Made by a program: the position numbers and the translations under genes. From Rebecca billardiae RCC1528 (Eukaryota; Haptophyta), in the NCBI GenBank assembly GCA_965240325.2, contig OZ251241.1:1116001-1180000 (forward strand): a stretch of 64,000 nucleotides of DNA, read 5' to 3'. Below the pieces are notes generated by a model. The model made no database searches. It had not been told where the DNA came from and saw only the letters and a program-made list of their open reading frames with translations. This document shows, piece after piece, positions 19,443 to 30,396 of this stretch; position 1 is the stretch's first letter, and each line of letters opens with the position of its first letter.

Positions 19443-21604
19443 TCGTCGCCGCCGCTTCGGCCGCGCTTGGTTTGCAGCAGCTGTTCTCGAGCGCGCATCC
19501 GCGTCGGCGTGAGCGCGCGCGCGCTCTCGGGCGGAAGGCGCGCGGTGAGCAGCGCGACGGTCTCGCGCGCGTTGGACGCGAGCGTCGGCGCGTCGAAGCT
19601 CAGCTCGGCGCCGCTCAGCGCGCGCGCCAGCCAGTCGAGGGTTGCGATCGCGTGCGGCCGGCCAGTGAGGCCAACACCGGCGGCGTGCGCGCCGCCGCCC
19701 TCCAGGCGAACGTCCGCGCGCAGGTGCGGGCCGAGGACGTGCTCGAGGTCGGCGCGGCTGGCGCGCGCCGAGCGCGCGTGCTCCGCGAGCACCCGCAGCA
19801 GCCGCGTGTGCCGCCGGCACATCTCCGCCTCCCGCGCGCTCTCGTGCACGCCGGCGCGCACCGTCGAGCCCGAAGCACCCGTCGTCGGCGAGCCGTCCGA
19901 AGCACCGCTCAGCTCCGAGGCGGCGGGCGAGCCGGCGGGCTGCTCGACGCTGAGCAGCGACGAGCCCGCCGCCGCGAGCGCGAGCGCCGACGGCGGCGCC
20001 GGCGAGTCGGGCCAAGAGCTGAGCTCGAGCGGCGCCGGCGCGCCGCGGCCGCCCGCGCTGCCGCGCACGGCGACGAGCACAGGGTCTGCCAGTGCGCCGG
20101 AGTCGCGCGCGCGCGCGCCCGCGCCGCCGTCGCGCGCCGCGCTCGCGGCGGTGATGATCGAGTCCGCCAGCGCCGTCGACGAGCGCGCGACGGGCTGCAG
20201 CGCGCGGCGCGGCTGCGCGCGCGCGGGTGACACGCTCGGCGAGACCGCGCCGGGCAGCAGCGCGCCGTCGGCCGCGTCGGAAGTTTCGTCGAAACTTCCG
20301 CTCGGCTCGGCGCGGTACACGCGCACTCGCGCGGCGACGGAGCCGCGGGGCGAGGCGGTGGCGGTGGGCGCGGCGCTCGCGTCCTGCGACGCGACCAACG
20401 AGGCGTGGCTGCTGCGCACAGCCCAGCTGGCTGACTCCTCGTCCGTCGAGCCGCTGCTGAGGCCGCCGCCGCCGCCGCCGCCGCCGAGCACTGCGCGCGC
20501 GCTCAGCAGACGGCGCATGCGCCCTCGGATCGAGCCGGCGCGCGTGAGCGGGCTGCTCGTGCCGCTATTCGTGGAGGCGGCACTCGGCCAGTCGGAGGAC
20601 ACGCTCGAGACCCGCTTCCCCAGCGTCGGCGAGCCAGGCAGGGCGAGCACGCGGCTGCCGAACGCACCCGAGCCGAGCGCGGCAGCGGCCGCGGCAGCGG
20701 CGCGCGGCGCGGCGTACAGTTGGCCGTCGTCGATGCCGACCATGCGCGGGAGCTTGGACAGCACGAGCTCGGACGCGAGGAAGTCGGCGAGGTTGATGCG
20801 CGTGCTCGCCTCCTTGCGCAGCATGCCGCGCACCAGGTTGCACAGCTGCGGCGAGTAGTGCGCGCGCACGGGCGCGGGCAGCGGCGCGAACTGGTTCTCA
20901 CAGATTCGGTACGAGAGCTGCGCGAGGTTCTCGCCGGTGAAGGGGCGCTCGAGCGCGAGCATCTCGTACAGCACGACGCCGAGCGACCACACGTCCGAGC
21001 TCCGGCCGTACGGCTCGCCGCGCACCACCTCCGGCGAGAGGTAGAACGGTGTGCCGATGCACGTGTCTGCGAACGAATCGGTCGCGAGCAGCTTTGACAC
21101 GCCCAGGTCACCCAGCTTGACGAGGTGCGAGGGCGCGCGGGCCAGGAAGACGTTGGCTGTCTTGACGTCGCGGTGGATCACGCGCTTCGAGTGCATGTGC
21201 TCGAGCGCGTCCGCCAGCTGCGCGAGCCACGAGAAGACGAGGGGCTCCGGCAGCCGCTCGCCCGTGGCGCGGACCTGCGAGAGGCGAGCCTCGAGCGTGC
21301 CGCCCGCGCAGTACTCGGTGACGATGTTGAGCACGGGGCGCTCGCCGCCCGAGACGAAGCTATCTAGGCAGACGAGGATGTTCGGGTGGCACAGCAGCCG
21401 CAGGATCGACACCTCGTTCTCGCACGCGTCCCGCTGCTGCTCGCTCAGCCCCTCGAGGTTCACCTCCTTCACGACGACGCGGTGCCCATCGGTGGCGCGG
21501 TGGAGCAGCGCGGCGGAGCCGGAGCGGCCGCGGCCGATGTACTTCTCGCGCACGTAGCCCCTCCACACGTGCTCCCCGGCGGGAGAGCTCGCGCGTGTGG
21601 CCAT
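17933..21604 (-). CDS. NEK-like Ser/Thr protein kinase with C-terminal C2-like domain
   Basis: Single long exon, 1223 residues. The kinase domain spans about 17-295. It has glycine loop I-G-R-G-R-S-G-S-A (23-31), catalytic Lys in V-V-V-K46-E-V-N, catalytic loop H-R-D-V-K-T-A-N, D-L-G in place of D-F-G, activation segment G-T-P-F-Y-L-S-P-E and S-D-V-W-S-L-G-V. D-L-G and the overall order resemble NIMA-related kinases. The middle 600 residues are low complexity (poly-Asp, Ser/Ala), with one ordered helical block near 580-700. Near 930-1070, L-H-V-R-V-L-S-A-R-R-L, I-N-P-Y-V-T-L-R-V-G and a W-L-A-A-Y-R-L-P-V stretch fit a C2 beta-sandwich. This suggests recruitment to membrane or a partner. NEKs act at cilia, centrosomes and the cell cycle; the exact role here is unknown. 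Confidence 0.85.
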
Positions 21605-22552
21605 CGGCGCTTAAACGCGCGCTCCGGCCGCCTCGCGTGACGGGTGCGGGGGTGGGCGCTCTTCAGGTCAAACACGCGGCCCCGATCCAGGTCAAGCCAA
21701 GAAGGAACTTTACATCCGTGCCCGTTGACGGCTGATTGGGACTTTCGCGAACTACTCGTGTCCAGAAATAGCTCGCTTTAGCAAGGGCGAATCTTCTAAG
21801 CTCTATTCGCACTTACTGGCGAGCGGCTTAACTTTGACCTTTACCCACAACCGTGATTCATCAACCAGGCCGAGACTCCGGGAGATCGGTCCGGAATCCG
21901 GACCCATTCTATGATTTAACGACACCAGGGGCGTTCCCCGCACTGGTCATACGCCAAATCGAACCGCGTTCCTATTGAAATTGGCTTCCTCTATTTCAAG
22001 CGGGTACATTTGATTACGGCCCGCGCCAGTCCGGTAGCAATGCCCCCCCCAGGGGGGGGCATTGCTTTCGAGAGCGTGTGGCAGGATCCCGGGAACGCCC
22101 TTGGGTAGGACGACGCGGGTCTCCTGATTAATTCTATGATTTAAAGACACAGGCACGAGGGCGCAGCTCTCCTGATTCGTCTGTCGAAGTACTGAATGGA
22201 GTTCAATGGAGGATGTCGGAGCGCGTTGGCCGCGGGTGAGGGAGTCGTCGTATCCGATGCTGAGTGACATGGTCACTGAGGTAGTAGGCGCCCGGGGATG
22301 CCGCTGATTCGTCGGCGGCAGTGCCCGGGAATTCGCATTTTTCGATTTTTGCAAGAATTACTCGAAAGCCGGACTGCTTCCGGACTGCCGGCGATCGATA
22401 TCGCCCGGACCGGAAGAGCCACGCCTTGCTCGAGCAGGGCCGCTGCTCGAGCGAGCTCGCGTGGCTTGTTCGGCCCTTGGCGAGAGAGCCTGTGGAGGCG
22501 GGGAGCGCCACCAGCGCCCGCGAGGCGGGTGGTGGGCGGCCACGCCGGCGCC
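21605..22552. other. Divergent intergenic region between kinase and TBL1
   Basis: No gene. It holds both promoters presumably, a perfect 31-bp hairpin (22036-22066), and a 22-bp direct repeat (near 21908 and 22132) around ATTCTATGATTTAA. Confidence 0.6.
22036..22066. repeat. Perfect 15-bp-arm palindrome with a one-base centre
   Basis: AGCAATGCCCCCCCC, then A, then the exact reverse complement. Eight C and eight G form the core. Confidence 0.95.
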
Positions 22553-24766
22553 ATGGCGACGATGGTGACCTCGGAAGAGATCAATTACCTCATCTACCGA
22601 TACCTGCAGGAGTCAGGCACGCCGCGCCAGCGCCGCGTGCGCGCGCGGGGCGGGTGGCGCTCGCACGCATGCTCGGTGACCGTCGCACGCGCGTGCGCCG
22701 CGCGCGTCCGCCTGGCGCAGGCTTTCAGCACACTGCATTCACGTTCGGGATGGAGGCGAACATCGCCAAGTCCAACGTGAACGTCGCGAACGTGCCCCCG
22801 GGCGCGCTCATCTCCTTCCTGCAGAAGGGGCTGCAGTTCCTTGAGCTCGAGCAGCACGTGGAGGCGGTGCGCCGCCGCGTGCGCGCGCCCGGGCGCGCGC
22901 GCGCGCCGAGGCCGGCGCGCGCGGGCGCGGGCGGCGGGCACGCGCGCAGGCGGCCGCGCGTGAGCGCCCCGCTCACGCGGCCTCGCCCGCCGCCCGCGCG
23001 CCGCGCGCCGCCCCTCAGAACGGGGATCACATCCAATACGCCGAGCCCATCTCGCTGCTCAACACAGCGCCGCCACGAACGGTGGTGAAGAGAGAACCGA
23101 GCCTCGGCGCACGAAACGCCGCGGAGGTCGGCGGCGGGGGCGGCGCGAGGGCGAGCATGGACGTCGACGGCGACGAGGGGAACGGCTCGTGCGCGCGGGT
23201 GCGCGGAGCGAGCGTCAGCGGCGGCGGCGGTGGCGGCGGCGGCGGCGGCGCCGGCGGCGGTGCCGGCGGCACAGTATCTATTCGCGACTCGGAGGTGACC
23301 CATCTGCACGGGCACGAGTCGGAGGTGTTCATCTGCGCATGGTCGCCCACAGAGTTGCTCCTGGCCTCGGGCTCGGGCGACGCGACCGCGCGCATCTGGA
23401 GCCTGCCGCTGGGGCCGTGCGGCAGCGAGCAGAGCGCGGCGCTGGCCAAGCCCGCTGTCCTGCGCCACAACACGAGCGGTCCGGGCAAGGACGTGACCAC
23501 GCTCGACTGGAGCCCCGACGGCACGTGCCTCGCGACGGGCTCGTACGACGGGCGCGCGCGCATCTGGTCCGCGCGCGGCGAGCTGCGGTACACGCTGGGA
23601 GGAGGGGCCGCGGCGGGCGGCGGCGTCACTGGGCACGAGGGCCCAATATTTGCGCTCAAATGGAATAAAAACTCCTCGCTGCTGCTCTCGGGCTCGGTCG
23701 ACAAGACGGCGATCGTGTGGGACGCGGCGACGGGGCAGCTGCGCGAGCACTACCGGCTGCACCGCGCGCCCACGCTCGACGTCGACTGGCGCGACGACAC
23801 CTCCTTCGCCACGTGCTCGACCGACAAGCAGATCCATGTCTGCCGGCTGGGCGAGCCGGGCGCGGTGCGCACGTTCAGCGGCCACACAGACGAGGTGAAC
23901 TGTATCAAGTGGGACGCGAGCGGCCGGCTGCTCGCGTCGTGCTCGGACGACTGCACCGCGCGGATTTGGAGCATGGACTCGGACAAGCCCGTGCACACGC
24001 TCTCGGACCACGGCAAGGAGATCTACACGCTCAAGTGGGCGCCGGTGCGCGCGGCGAGCGCGCGGCGCGCGCGCGTGCGTGCGTCCGCGCCGCGCCGCGC
24101 GTGCGCAGCGGCCGTCGCGCGGCCGGTAGGGGCAAGCGCGCCACGCCACGTGGCACGGCGCGGCGGGCGCGGCGGGCTGGCGCGAGAGCTGCGCGCGGGC
24201 CGATCGATCCCACGCCCGCGCCGCCCCGCGTCTGAGCGAGGCTGGACTCAACCCCTCGCCCCGGCCTCGGCCGCCCGCTCGCCCGCCGCGCCCGCCGCCC
24301 CGCGCCTCCACCGCGCAGCCACAGAACGCGAGGGGCGTGCAGCTGCTGGCAAGCGCGTCGCTCGACAAGACGATCAAGCTGTGGGACGTGACGAGCGGCG
24401 CGTGCCTCGCCACACTTGCGCACCACACCGAGCCCGTGTACAGCGTCGCCTTCTCGCCGAGCGGTCAGCACATCGCGTCGGGCTCTCCGGACAAGCATGT
24501 GCTCGTGTGGAGCGTCAAGGTGTGGAGGCGCCCCGCCGCACCGGCCGGCGCGCGCGCCGCCGCCGCATGCGCCGTCGCGGGGCTCACCCCGCCGCGGCCC
24601 CGGTGGTGCCGCGCGCCGCGCGCCCCCACGCACGCAGGACGGCACGCTGCTCAAGACCTTCAAGGGACCAGGCGGCATCTACGAGGTGTGTTGGAACAAG
24701 GCGGGCACCAAGCTGGCCGCCAGCTTCTCGACCAACGCCCTCGTCGTGATGGACATGCGCTTCTGA
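22553..24766 (+). CDS. TBL1: TBL1/Ebi/HOS15-type WD40 corepressor subunit (5 exons)
   Basis: Exons 22553-22616, 22721-22866, 23019-24044, 24319-24519 and 24638-24766 join in phase to give 521 residues, close to human TBL1XR1 (514). The N-terminus is a LisH motif ([15 protein letters not shown]), then H-T-A-F-T-F-G and [14 protein letters not shown]. These match TBL1 almost residue for residue. A Gly-rich linker precedes eight WD40 repeats, with S-V-A-F-S-P-S-G and K-L-W-D-V-T-S-G in exon 4. TBL1 bridges NCoR/SMRT-type corepressors and class I HDACs, and in plants HOS15 does the same in the nucleus. Intron 1 starts GC after TCAG, so it is a GC-AG intron. The other donors are GTGCGC or GTGTGG. 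Confidence 0.92.
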
Positions 24767-25446
24767 GTGTGCGCTCGCGGTGGGACGGGCTGCCGCGCAT
24801 GCTGCGCCAGCGGCTCGGAGCTGCACTGCAGCCCGCACTCGACACGAGTCATAACGACGGCAGCACCGGGTGCGGCTCCGCGTGAATGAACGACGGCCGG
24901 CGCCGGCGCGGCGCCAAGCCAATTCGATCAGCGGCATCAGCGTCAGTGGGGTCGGCCGGTCGGCGCCGCCGGTCGTCTGATCACCCGGAGCCCGTCATCA
25001 TTCTGCGCTGATTAGAAGCTATATTTAATAGAGGTCGCGTCGCGTAATAATATCATCATCATAGGCGCAGCAGCACCGCCGTCACCCGTGCCAACGCAGC
25101 ACCGCATGACTATGAGCGGCATGACTTGCGCTGTCTGACTTGCCAACTCACTTGCGCCTTGCGGACGTCTTGCCGCGGACGCGGTGCTGCCGCCTTCGTC
25201 ATAAAAACGCGAGCAGAGTTCCCGGTCTTCGGACCCGCGCGGGCCCGCGGCGGGCCGGGCCGGCGACGGAATGGGCGTGCCGCGTGGCTCGCCGGGCCCC
25301 GGCGCCAGGCCCAGCTATGGCCCGCCATCAGGCCCAGGCCAGGGGCAGGGCGTGAGGGCGGGCTGCGTCGCACGCGGCCCGCGGTTGTCATCACGGCGGC
25401 CGCCGGGCCCGATGTCGATGATCGCGCGTGATTGTCATATCGATCA
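24767..25446. other. Intergenic, convergent 3' ends
   Basis: TBL1 and the MHYT-like gene converge here. Nothing coding is evident; ORFs on both strands are short and arginine-rich. Confidence 0.6.
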
Positions 25447-26551
25447 TCATGTGTAGTAGTAGGAGGACTCGCGGGCGCAGATGGCGGATGCCACCCAGAG
25501 CACCTGCACAGCGCTAAAGCCGCCCGCAGCCAGCCCAATCACGACCGGATCGAGCCTGACCAGCGGGCCGTCCTCCGCCCCGGCCGGTGCGTGTGGCTCC
25601 GGCCCATCGCCGTCGGCACCGGCCGCCCCGCGCTGCAGTGCGGCGGTCAGCTCGAGGGAGCCGAAGAGTGCGACGCACGTGGCCGCGCCAAGGCACGCGG
25701 CCGCAGCAGTGCGGAGCGTCGAGGAGGTGGCCTGCTCGGTCGCAAGCGCCGCGTGCATCACCAGCAGCCCGAGGGCTGCGGGCACGGCGGCGATCAGCGC
25801 GGACACAAGCACGGCCGCCGCGCCCACCGCGCCAAAAGGGACGCCAGGCGTGGCGCCGCGCAGGACCTGCGCGCAAGGTTCAGGCGCAGGCGTGCGCTGT
25901 GTGAGGGGAGCGCGCTCGCACTCGCCAGCGCGCACGAGCCCTCGCGCGTGCGCACACCAGCACGTGCGTGGCCACGGCAGCGCCCACCACGAGCATAGTA
26001 GCCGTTGCCACACGCCCGACCGATGCACGTGTGAAGACGGGCTTGCCGTCGGGTCGCAGAGGCTGGCACGAGCCCGCTCGCTCGTCCGACTGGCCCGGCG
26101 CCACGCCAGCGAACGAGCCCGCCTGCGCCCCCGAGGACATGCTTTCGCGTCGGTGCGCTGCCGAGAGCTGGGAGCCGCCATCTGGCAGGTGGGCTGCCTC
26201 GAGCACAGGCGGCAGCACGAGCGCGGCGACGGCCGTGCACAGCGTGACGGCGAGAGCAAGCGACGGCATCGCGAAGCGAACATCGAAGCTCCGTTCTGCA
26301 GGCGCGTCATCGACGCACGACGGTCGCAGCCCCTGTGCAGCGACCACCTGCGCCGCCCAGACACCCACGCCGCCAAGTGACGTGCCTGCGAGGAGCATGT
26401 ACGCGCGGAACAGCTGTCGGCTGCGGCCAGAGCCGTAGCGGAGGTCTGTGAAAGCGTAAGCAGTGGTCAGCTGTGCGCACCAAGCGCCCACCACGGAGAG
26501 CGCGACGCCCAACGCGACGAGCACAGGGTCATACGAGAGCGTGCACGACAT
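25447..26551 (-). CDS. MHYT-like seven-span membrane protein (2 exons)
   Basis: Exons 26551-25958 and 25866-25447 join in phase 0 to give 337 residues. Seven hydrophobic segments are visible: about 7-30, 48-70, 90-113, 180-200, 205-235, 245-268 and 305-330. Segment order, the opening S-Y-D-P-V-L-V-A-L-G and the L-G-G-V-G-V-W-A-A-Q segment resemble the bacterial MHYT sensor domain (G-x-G-I-W-x-M-H-F). The proposed metal-ligand Met and His are replaced by Ala and Gln. The long loop between segments 3 and 4 is hydrophilic. If the assignment is right, it has lost the proposed copper or gas-sensing site. It could also be an unrelated seven-span protein. Confidence 0.55.
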
Positions 26552-27955
26552 GCCCCCGGCCGCTTGTGCATGCGCTGCGACGGCTGCGTCGGTTCCTCGT
26601 TTTCCGCGGCCGGAAGGTGCGCAGAAATGGCCGAGCGGGCGCCGCGGGCGGCATTTGTTCGTCAGTGGCGGGGGATTTACTACGAGGGATTTATTGATGC
26701 TGAGATTTCTTTTCCTGATGCTACGGTAACTGAACAAATGCTTGGTGAATGCCCGAATGGTGTTGCCGTCAGACTCCTATAAACGACTCCTAAGAGCGTC
26801 AGAGCGTCAGTCAGAGGCAGAGCGCCGGCTGAGTGAGTAGTCGTTATTCAATATTCATGACGACTGCACCAACTACCTCAGTACCTGCTCCGCCGATCCC
26901 CAGTGGCCCTGAGAGTGGCTGTCGTCGTCAGGCCGGCCGGGCTGACTACAGTTAAAGTACTCAAAGTAGCACTTGAGTAGTCGGGCGGCTCATGCAATTG
27001 ACATTGTGTCGGAACTTTGTGTCTGCGCCAGTGTGACTTGTCGGGCTGTGCGGCGCGCGGCCCGCGAGTCCGGTCACGACAGTCTGCCGAAGCCAGTCGG
27101 AAGGTCTGAGTGACCCACTAGCACTAGTAGCAGTTGACTTTGAGCAGCAGCTTGGTCTCCATAGCAGCACGAGTGAAATACAGGCGCCTCACTGCCAGGG
27201 CCAGTGGCCCAGACCCCGGCCCAGCTACTGGGCTCGCTGACAGTCCTCTCAGGGCCCCTCCGGCTCCTGCCCGCGCAGGGATCGGCTAGTGGCTGGCCCT
27301 CTGCCCACATTGGGGCGCCATAGGGGGTGCCCCGTCTGCCGACTCGGCTCACACTCGATGATCTCGCACTGCAAGGCAGGGCACTGCTTCGGTACCTGGG
27401 ACCAGGCCCCACAGTGTTGGGCTTGTATGCTGCTGGCGATGGCATACCCCCGCCCCCTCTGGAGGCCGGCTGTCCGGACCGAGTGGACGGAGTGGAGTGC
27501 CGTGTCAATCAAGGCACTGGGTGTCTCGGCCAGTGGTTTGAGGTTGGGTGAGGGTGGTGGTTGGTTGGGGGCTGGCCAGGGTAGGGCTGGAGGCTTTGAT
27601 GGCCGCCAGTCTGATCACCCGGAGCCCGTTAAAAAGGGCGGGAATATAAAAAGGTGAATAAATAATAATGAATGGTGGGCCGGGGCGCGAGCCCTTGCTG
27701 CCAGTGAGTTGGCGTAAGTTGCGGCCGCGTCGCCGTAATGGACTCACTACTTGGAGCCGGAGGGGCGCCGGTCTGACATGAGCGGAACCGCGAGGCGTAA
27801 AGTCGAGCGCTGTGTGAAGAACAGTCAGTCTGCCGTTCCCGCGGTGGCGTCTCGGAATCGGCGGCCGGATGCCGGCGCTCGCTCGAACGAGGCTCATCGT
27901 GATGATCGTCGGCCCGTCGTCGGGATATCACCACGGCGAGCCACGCGTCACGGCT
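26552..27955. other. Gene-free region
   Basis: Includes the promoter side of the MHYT-like gene and the 3' flank of the large EsV-1-7 gene. No convincing frame; a pyrimidine/purine-skewed stretch occurs at 27530-27600. Confidence 0.55.
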
Positions 27956-30124
27956 TCATCTGCCTGCAGCGTCGCGGACCGGGACCCTCCTGGCCATCAC
28001 CACAGGTATGTCCTGTGGTTGCTGCCGTCGTGCTGCTCCCGCCGCCATCGATGATGATGGTAGTCCTGGCGCAGCGGGAGTGTTGATGCTTGCTGGTAGT
28101 CCCTGGTCGTAGCTGCCAGGGGCAGCCCGGACTGCGTCGTCACACCGACGCCGCTCGTCCAGGGCCCAGGCATCATCATCATTGACCACCCCGTCGTCAA
28201 TCGAACGGATCGTGCCATCTGGCGCGCGCCAGCGGACGATGCTGACTGCGACGAGCGGCGGCGGTATGGGCAGCCGCGGCGCGGCGTCCGACACAGCGGC
28301 AATGCAGCTGGTGGGTGTGCGCCGTCGCTTTGTGGCGAGCGTGCCCTGGTCGCTGGTGCCATGCTCCAGCCTGCGCTTGCTGACGGCGAGCCGACTGTGA
28401 AGCATGCCATCCAGCTTGTGCGTAGCGCACCGGCTGGCGCGCGCGTCGCCCGGCATACCGAACGAAGGCCCCTTGGTGCAGCCGGTGTGATCGCACTTGC
28501 GGCTCCTCACGTCGACCATGCCGGCCAGCTTGTGCTCAGCGCACCGGCTGGCGCGCGCGTCGCCCGGCATGCCGAACGAAGGCCCCTTGGTGCAGCCAGT
28601 GTGATCACACTTGGGGTGCTTCAAGTCGACCATGCCGACCAGCTTGTGCTCAGCGCACCGGCTGTCACCCGCGTCGCCCGGCATGCGGAACGAAGGATAC
28701 TTGGTGCAGCCAGCGTGATCGCACCTGCGGCTCACCACGTTGACCATACCGGCCAGCTTGTGCGTAGCGCACCGGCTGGCGCGCGCGTCGCCCGGCATGC
28801 CGAACGAAGGCCGCTTGGTGCAGCCAGCGTGATCGCACCTGCGGCTCACCACGTTGACCATACCGGCCAGCTTGTGCGTAGCGCATCGGCTGGCGCGCGC
28901 GTCGCCCGGCATGCCGAACGAAGGATGCTTGGTGCAGCCAGCGTGATCGCACTTGGGGCTCCTCACGTCGACCATGCCGGCCAGCTTGTGCTCAGCGCAC
29001 CGGCTGGCGCGCGCGTCGCCCGGCATGCCGAACGAAGGATGCTTGGTGCAGCCAGCGTGATCGCACCTGCGGCTCACCACGTTGACCATACCGGCCAGCT
29101 TGTGCGTAGCGCACCGGCTGGCGCGCGCGTCGCCCGGCATGCCGAACGAAGGATGCTTGGTGCAGCCAGCGTGATCGCACTTGGGGCTCCTCACGTCGAC
29201 CATGCCGGCCAGCTTGTGCTCAGCGCACCGGCTGGCGCGCGCGTCGCCCGGCATGCCGAACGAAGGCCCCTTGGTGCAGCCAGCGTGATCGCACTTGGGG
29301 CTCCTCACGTCGACCATGCCGGCCAGCTTGTGCGTAGCGCACCGGCTGTCACCCGCATCGCCCGGCATGCCGAACGAAGGATGCTTGGTGCAGCCAGCGT
29401 GATCGCACTTGGGGCTCCTCACGTCGACCATACCGGCCAGCTTGTGCTCAGCGCACCGGCTGTCACCCGCGTCGCCCGGCAAGCGGAACGAAGGATGCTT
29501 CGTGCAGCCAGCGTGATCGCACCTGCGGCTCACCACGTTGACCATACCGGCCAGCTTGTGCTCAGCGCACCGGCTGGCGCGCGCGTCGCCCGGCAGGCCG
29601 AACAAAGGCCGCTTGGTGCAGCCAGCGTGATCGCACCTGCGGCTCACCACGTTGACCATACCGGCCAGCTTGTGCGTAGCGCACCGGCTGGCGCGCGCGT
29701 CGCCCGGCATGCGGAACGAAGGATGCTTGGTGCAGCCAGCGTGATCGCACTTGGGGCTCCTCACGTCGACCATACCGGCCAGCTTGTGCGTAGCGCACCG
29801 GCTGGCGCGCGCGTCGCCCGGCATGCCGAACAAAGGCCACTTGGTGCAGCCAGTGTGATCACACTTGGGGTGCTTCAAGTCGACCATGCCGACCAGCTTG
29901 TGCTCAGCGCACCGGCTGTCACCCGCGTCGCCCGGCATGCGGAACGAAGGATGCTTCGTGCAGCCAGCGTGATCGCACCTGCGGCTCACCACGTCGACCA
30001 TACCGGCCAGCTTGTGCGTAGCGCACCGGCTGGCGCGCGCGTCGCCCGGCCTGCCGAACGAAGGCCCCTTGGTGCAGCCGGTGTGATCGCACTTGCGTTT
30101 CATTCCTTTGCTCACGTCGACCAT
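27956..30124 (-). CDS. EsV-1-7 cysteine-motif protein with 15 tandem repeats
   Basis: Single frame, 722 residues, starting at a Met inside what was once a repeat. There are fifteen 38-residue repeats (about residues 12-580), each C-x4-C-x16-C-x2-H-x12, the EsV-1-7 pattern. Linkers are of three types: V-V-S-R-R, R-S-P-K and L-K-H-P-K. The tail has a basic K-R-R-R-T-P nuclear-signal-like patch and I-V-R-W-R-A-P-D-G-T, shared with the three-repeat protein at 15837. Codons just upstream of the start still read A-A-H-K-L-A-G after a stop, so the 5' end is a truncated repeat or an upstream exon was missed. The repeated Cys/His suggest many zinc sites. Known EsV-1-7 proteins include brown-algal IMM; molecular function is not established. 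Confidence 0.8.
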   Translation of the reverse strand: MVDVSKGMKRKCDHTGCTKGPSFGRPGDARASRCATHKLAGMVDVVSRRCDHAGCTKHPSFRMPGDAGDSRCAEHKLVGMVDLKHPKCDHTGCTKWPLFGMPGDARASRCATHKLAGMVDVRSPKCDHAGCTKHPSFRMPGDARASRCATHKLAGMVNVVSRRCDHAGCTKRPLFGLPGDARASRCAEHKLAGMVNVVSRRCDHAGCTKHPSFRLPGDAGDSRCAEHKLAGMVDVRSPKCDHAGCTKHPSFGMPGDAGDSRCATHKLAGMVDVRSPKCDHAGCTKGPSFGMPGDARASRCAEHKLAGMVDVRSPKCDHAGCTKHPSFGMPGDARASRCATHKLAGMVNVVSRRCDHAGCTKHPSFGMPGDARASRCAEHKLAGMVDVRSPKCDHAGCTKHPSFGMPGDARASRCATHKLAGMVNVVSRRCDHAGCTKRPSFGMPGDARASRCATHKLAGMVNVVSRRCDHAGCTKYPSFRMPGDAGDSRCAEHKLVGMVDLKHPKCDHTGCTKGPSFGMPGDARASRCAEHKLAGMVDVRSRKCDHTGCTKGPSFGMPGDARASRCATHKLDGMLHSRLAVSKRRLEHGTSDQGTLATKRRRTPTSCIAAVSDAAPRLPIPPPLVAVSIVRWRAPDGTIRSIDDGVVNDDDAWALDERRRCDDAVRAAPGSYDQGLPASINTPAAPGLPSSSMAAGAARRQQPQDIPVVMARRVPVRDAAGR

Positions 30125-30326
30125 GCCGGCCAGCTTGTGCGCAGCCTGGGCTGCTCACCGTGCCTGGGCAGCCTCGATGGCATGTGCTTGTCGAAGCAGG
30201 TCCGGACGGGTGCCTCCGGACCAAGGTGAGTACGATGAATAGTTGACGCACGCAGCTTAACGAGTGACAATGACCAGACATTCGGGCAGGACGCAGGACC
30301 GGGCAACCGAACCGGGGCGGTGACAC

Positions 30327-30329
<3 letters not shown>

Positions 30330-30363
<34 letters not shown>

Positions 30364-30364
30364 C

Positions 30365-30395
<31 letters not shown>

Positions 30396-30396
30396 C
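30330..30396. repeat. (CT)n microsatellite abutting the RUS stop codon
   Basis: About 65 bases of TC dinucleotides with a few interruptions. On the minus strand it begins directly at the TGA stop of the RUS gene, so it would be transcribed as (GA)n in the 3' UTR. Confidence 0.95.

Noticed and set aside
27956-30124. Possible CRISPR array because of regular 114-bp repeats
   Set aside because: Repeats are contiguous coding units with no unique spacers, in a eukaryotic intron-bearing context.
28361-30229. 622-residue repeat frame antisense to the EsV-1-7 array
   Set aside because: It repeats only because the opposite strand does; the Cys/His pattern exists only on the minus strand.
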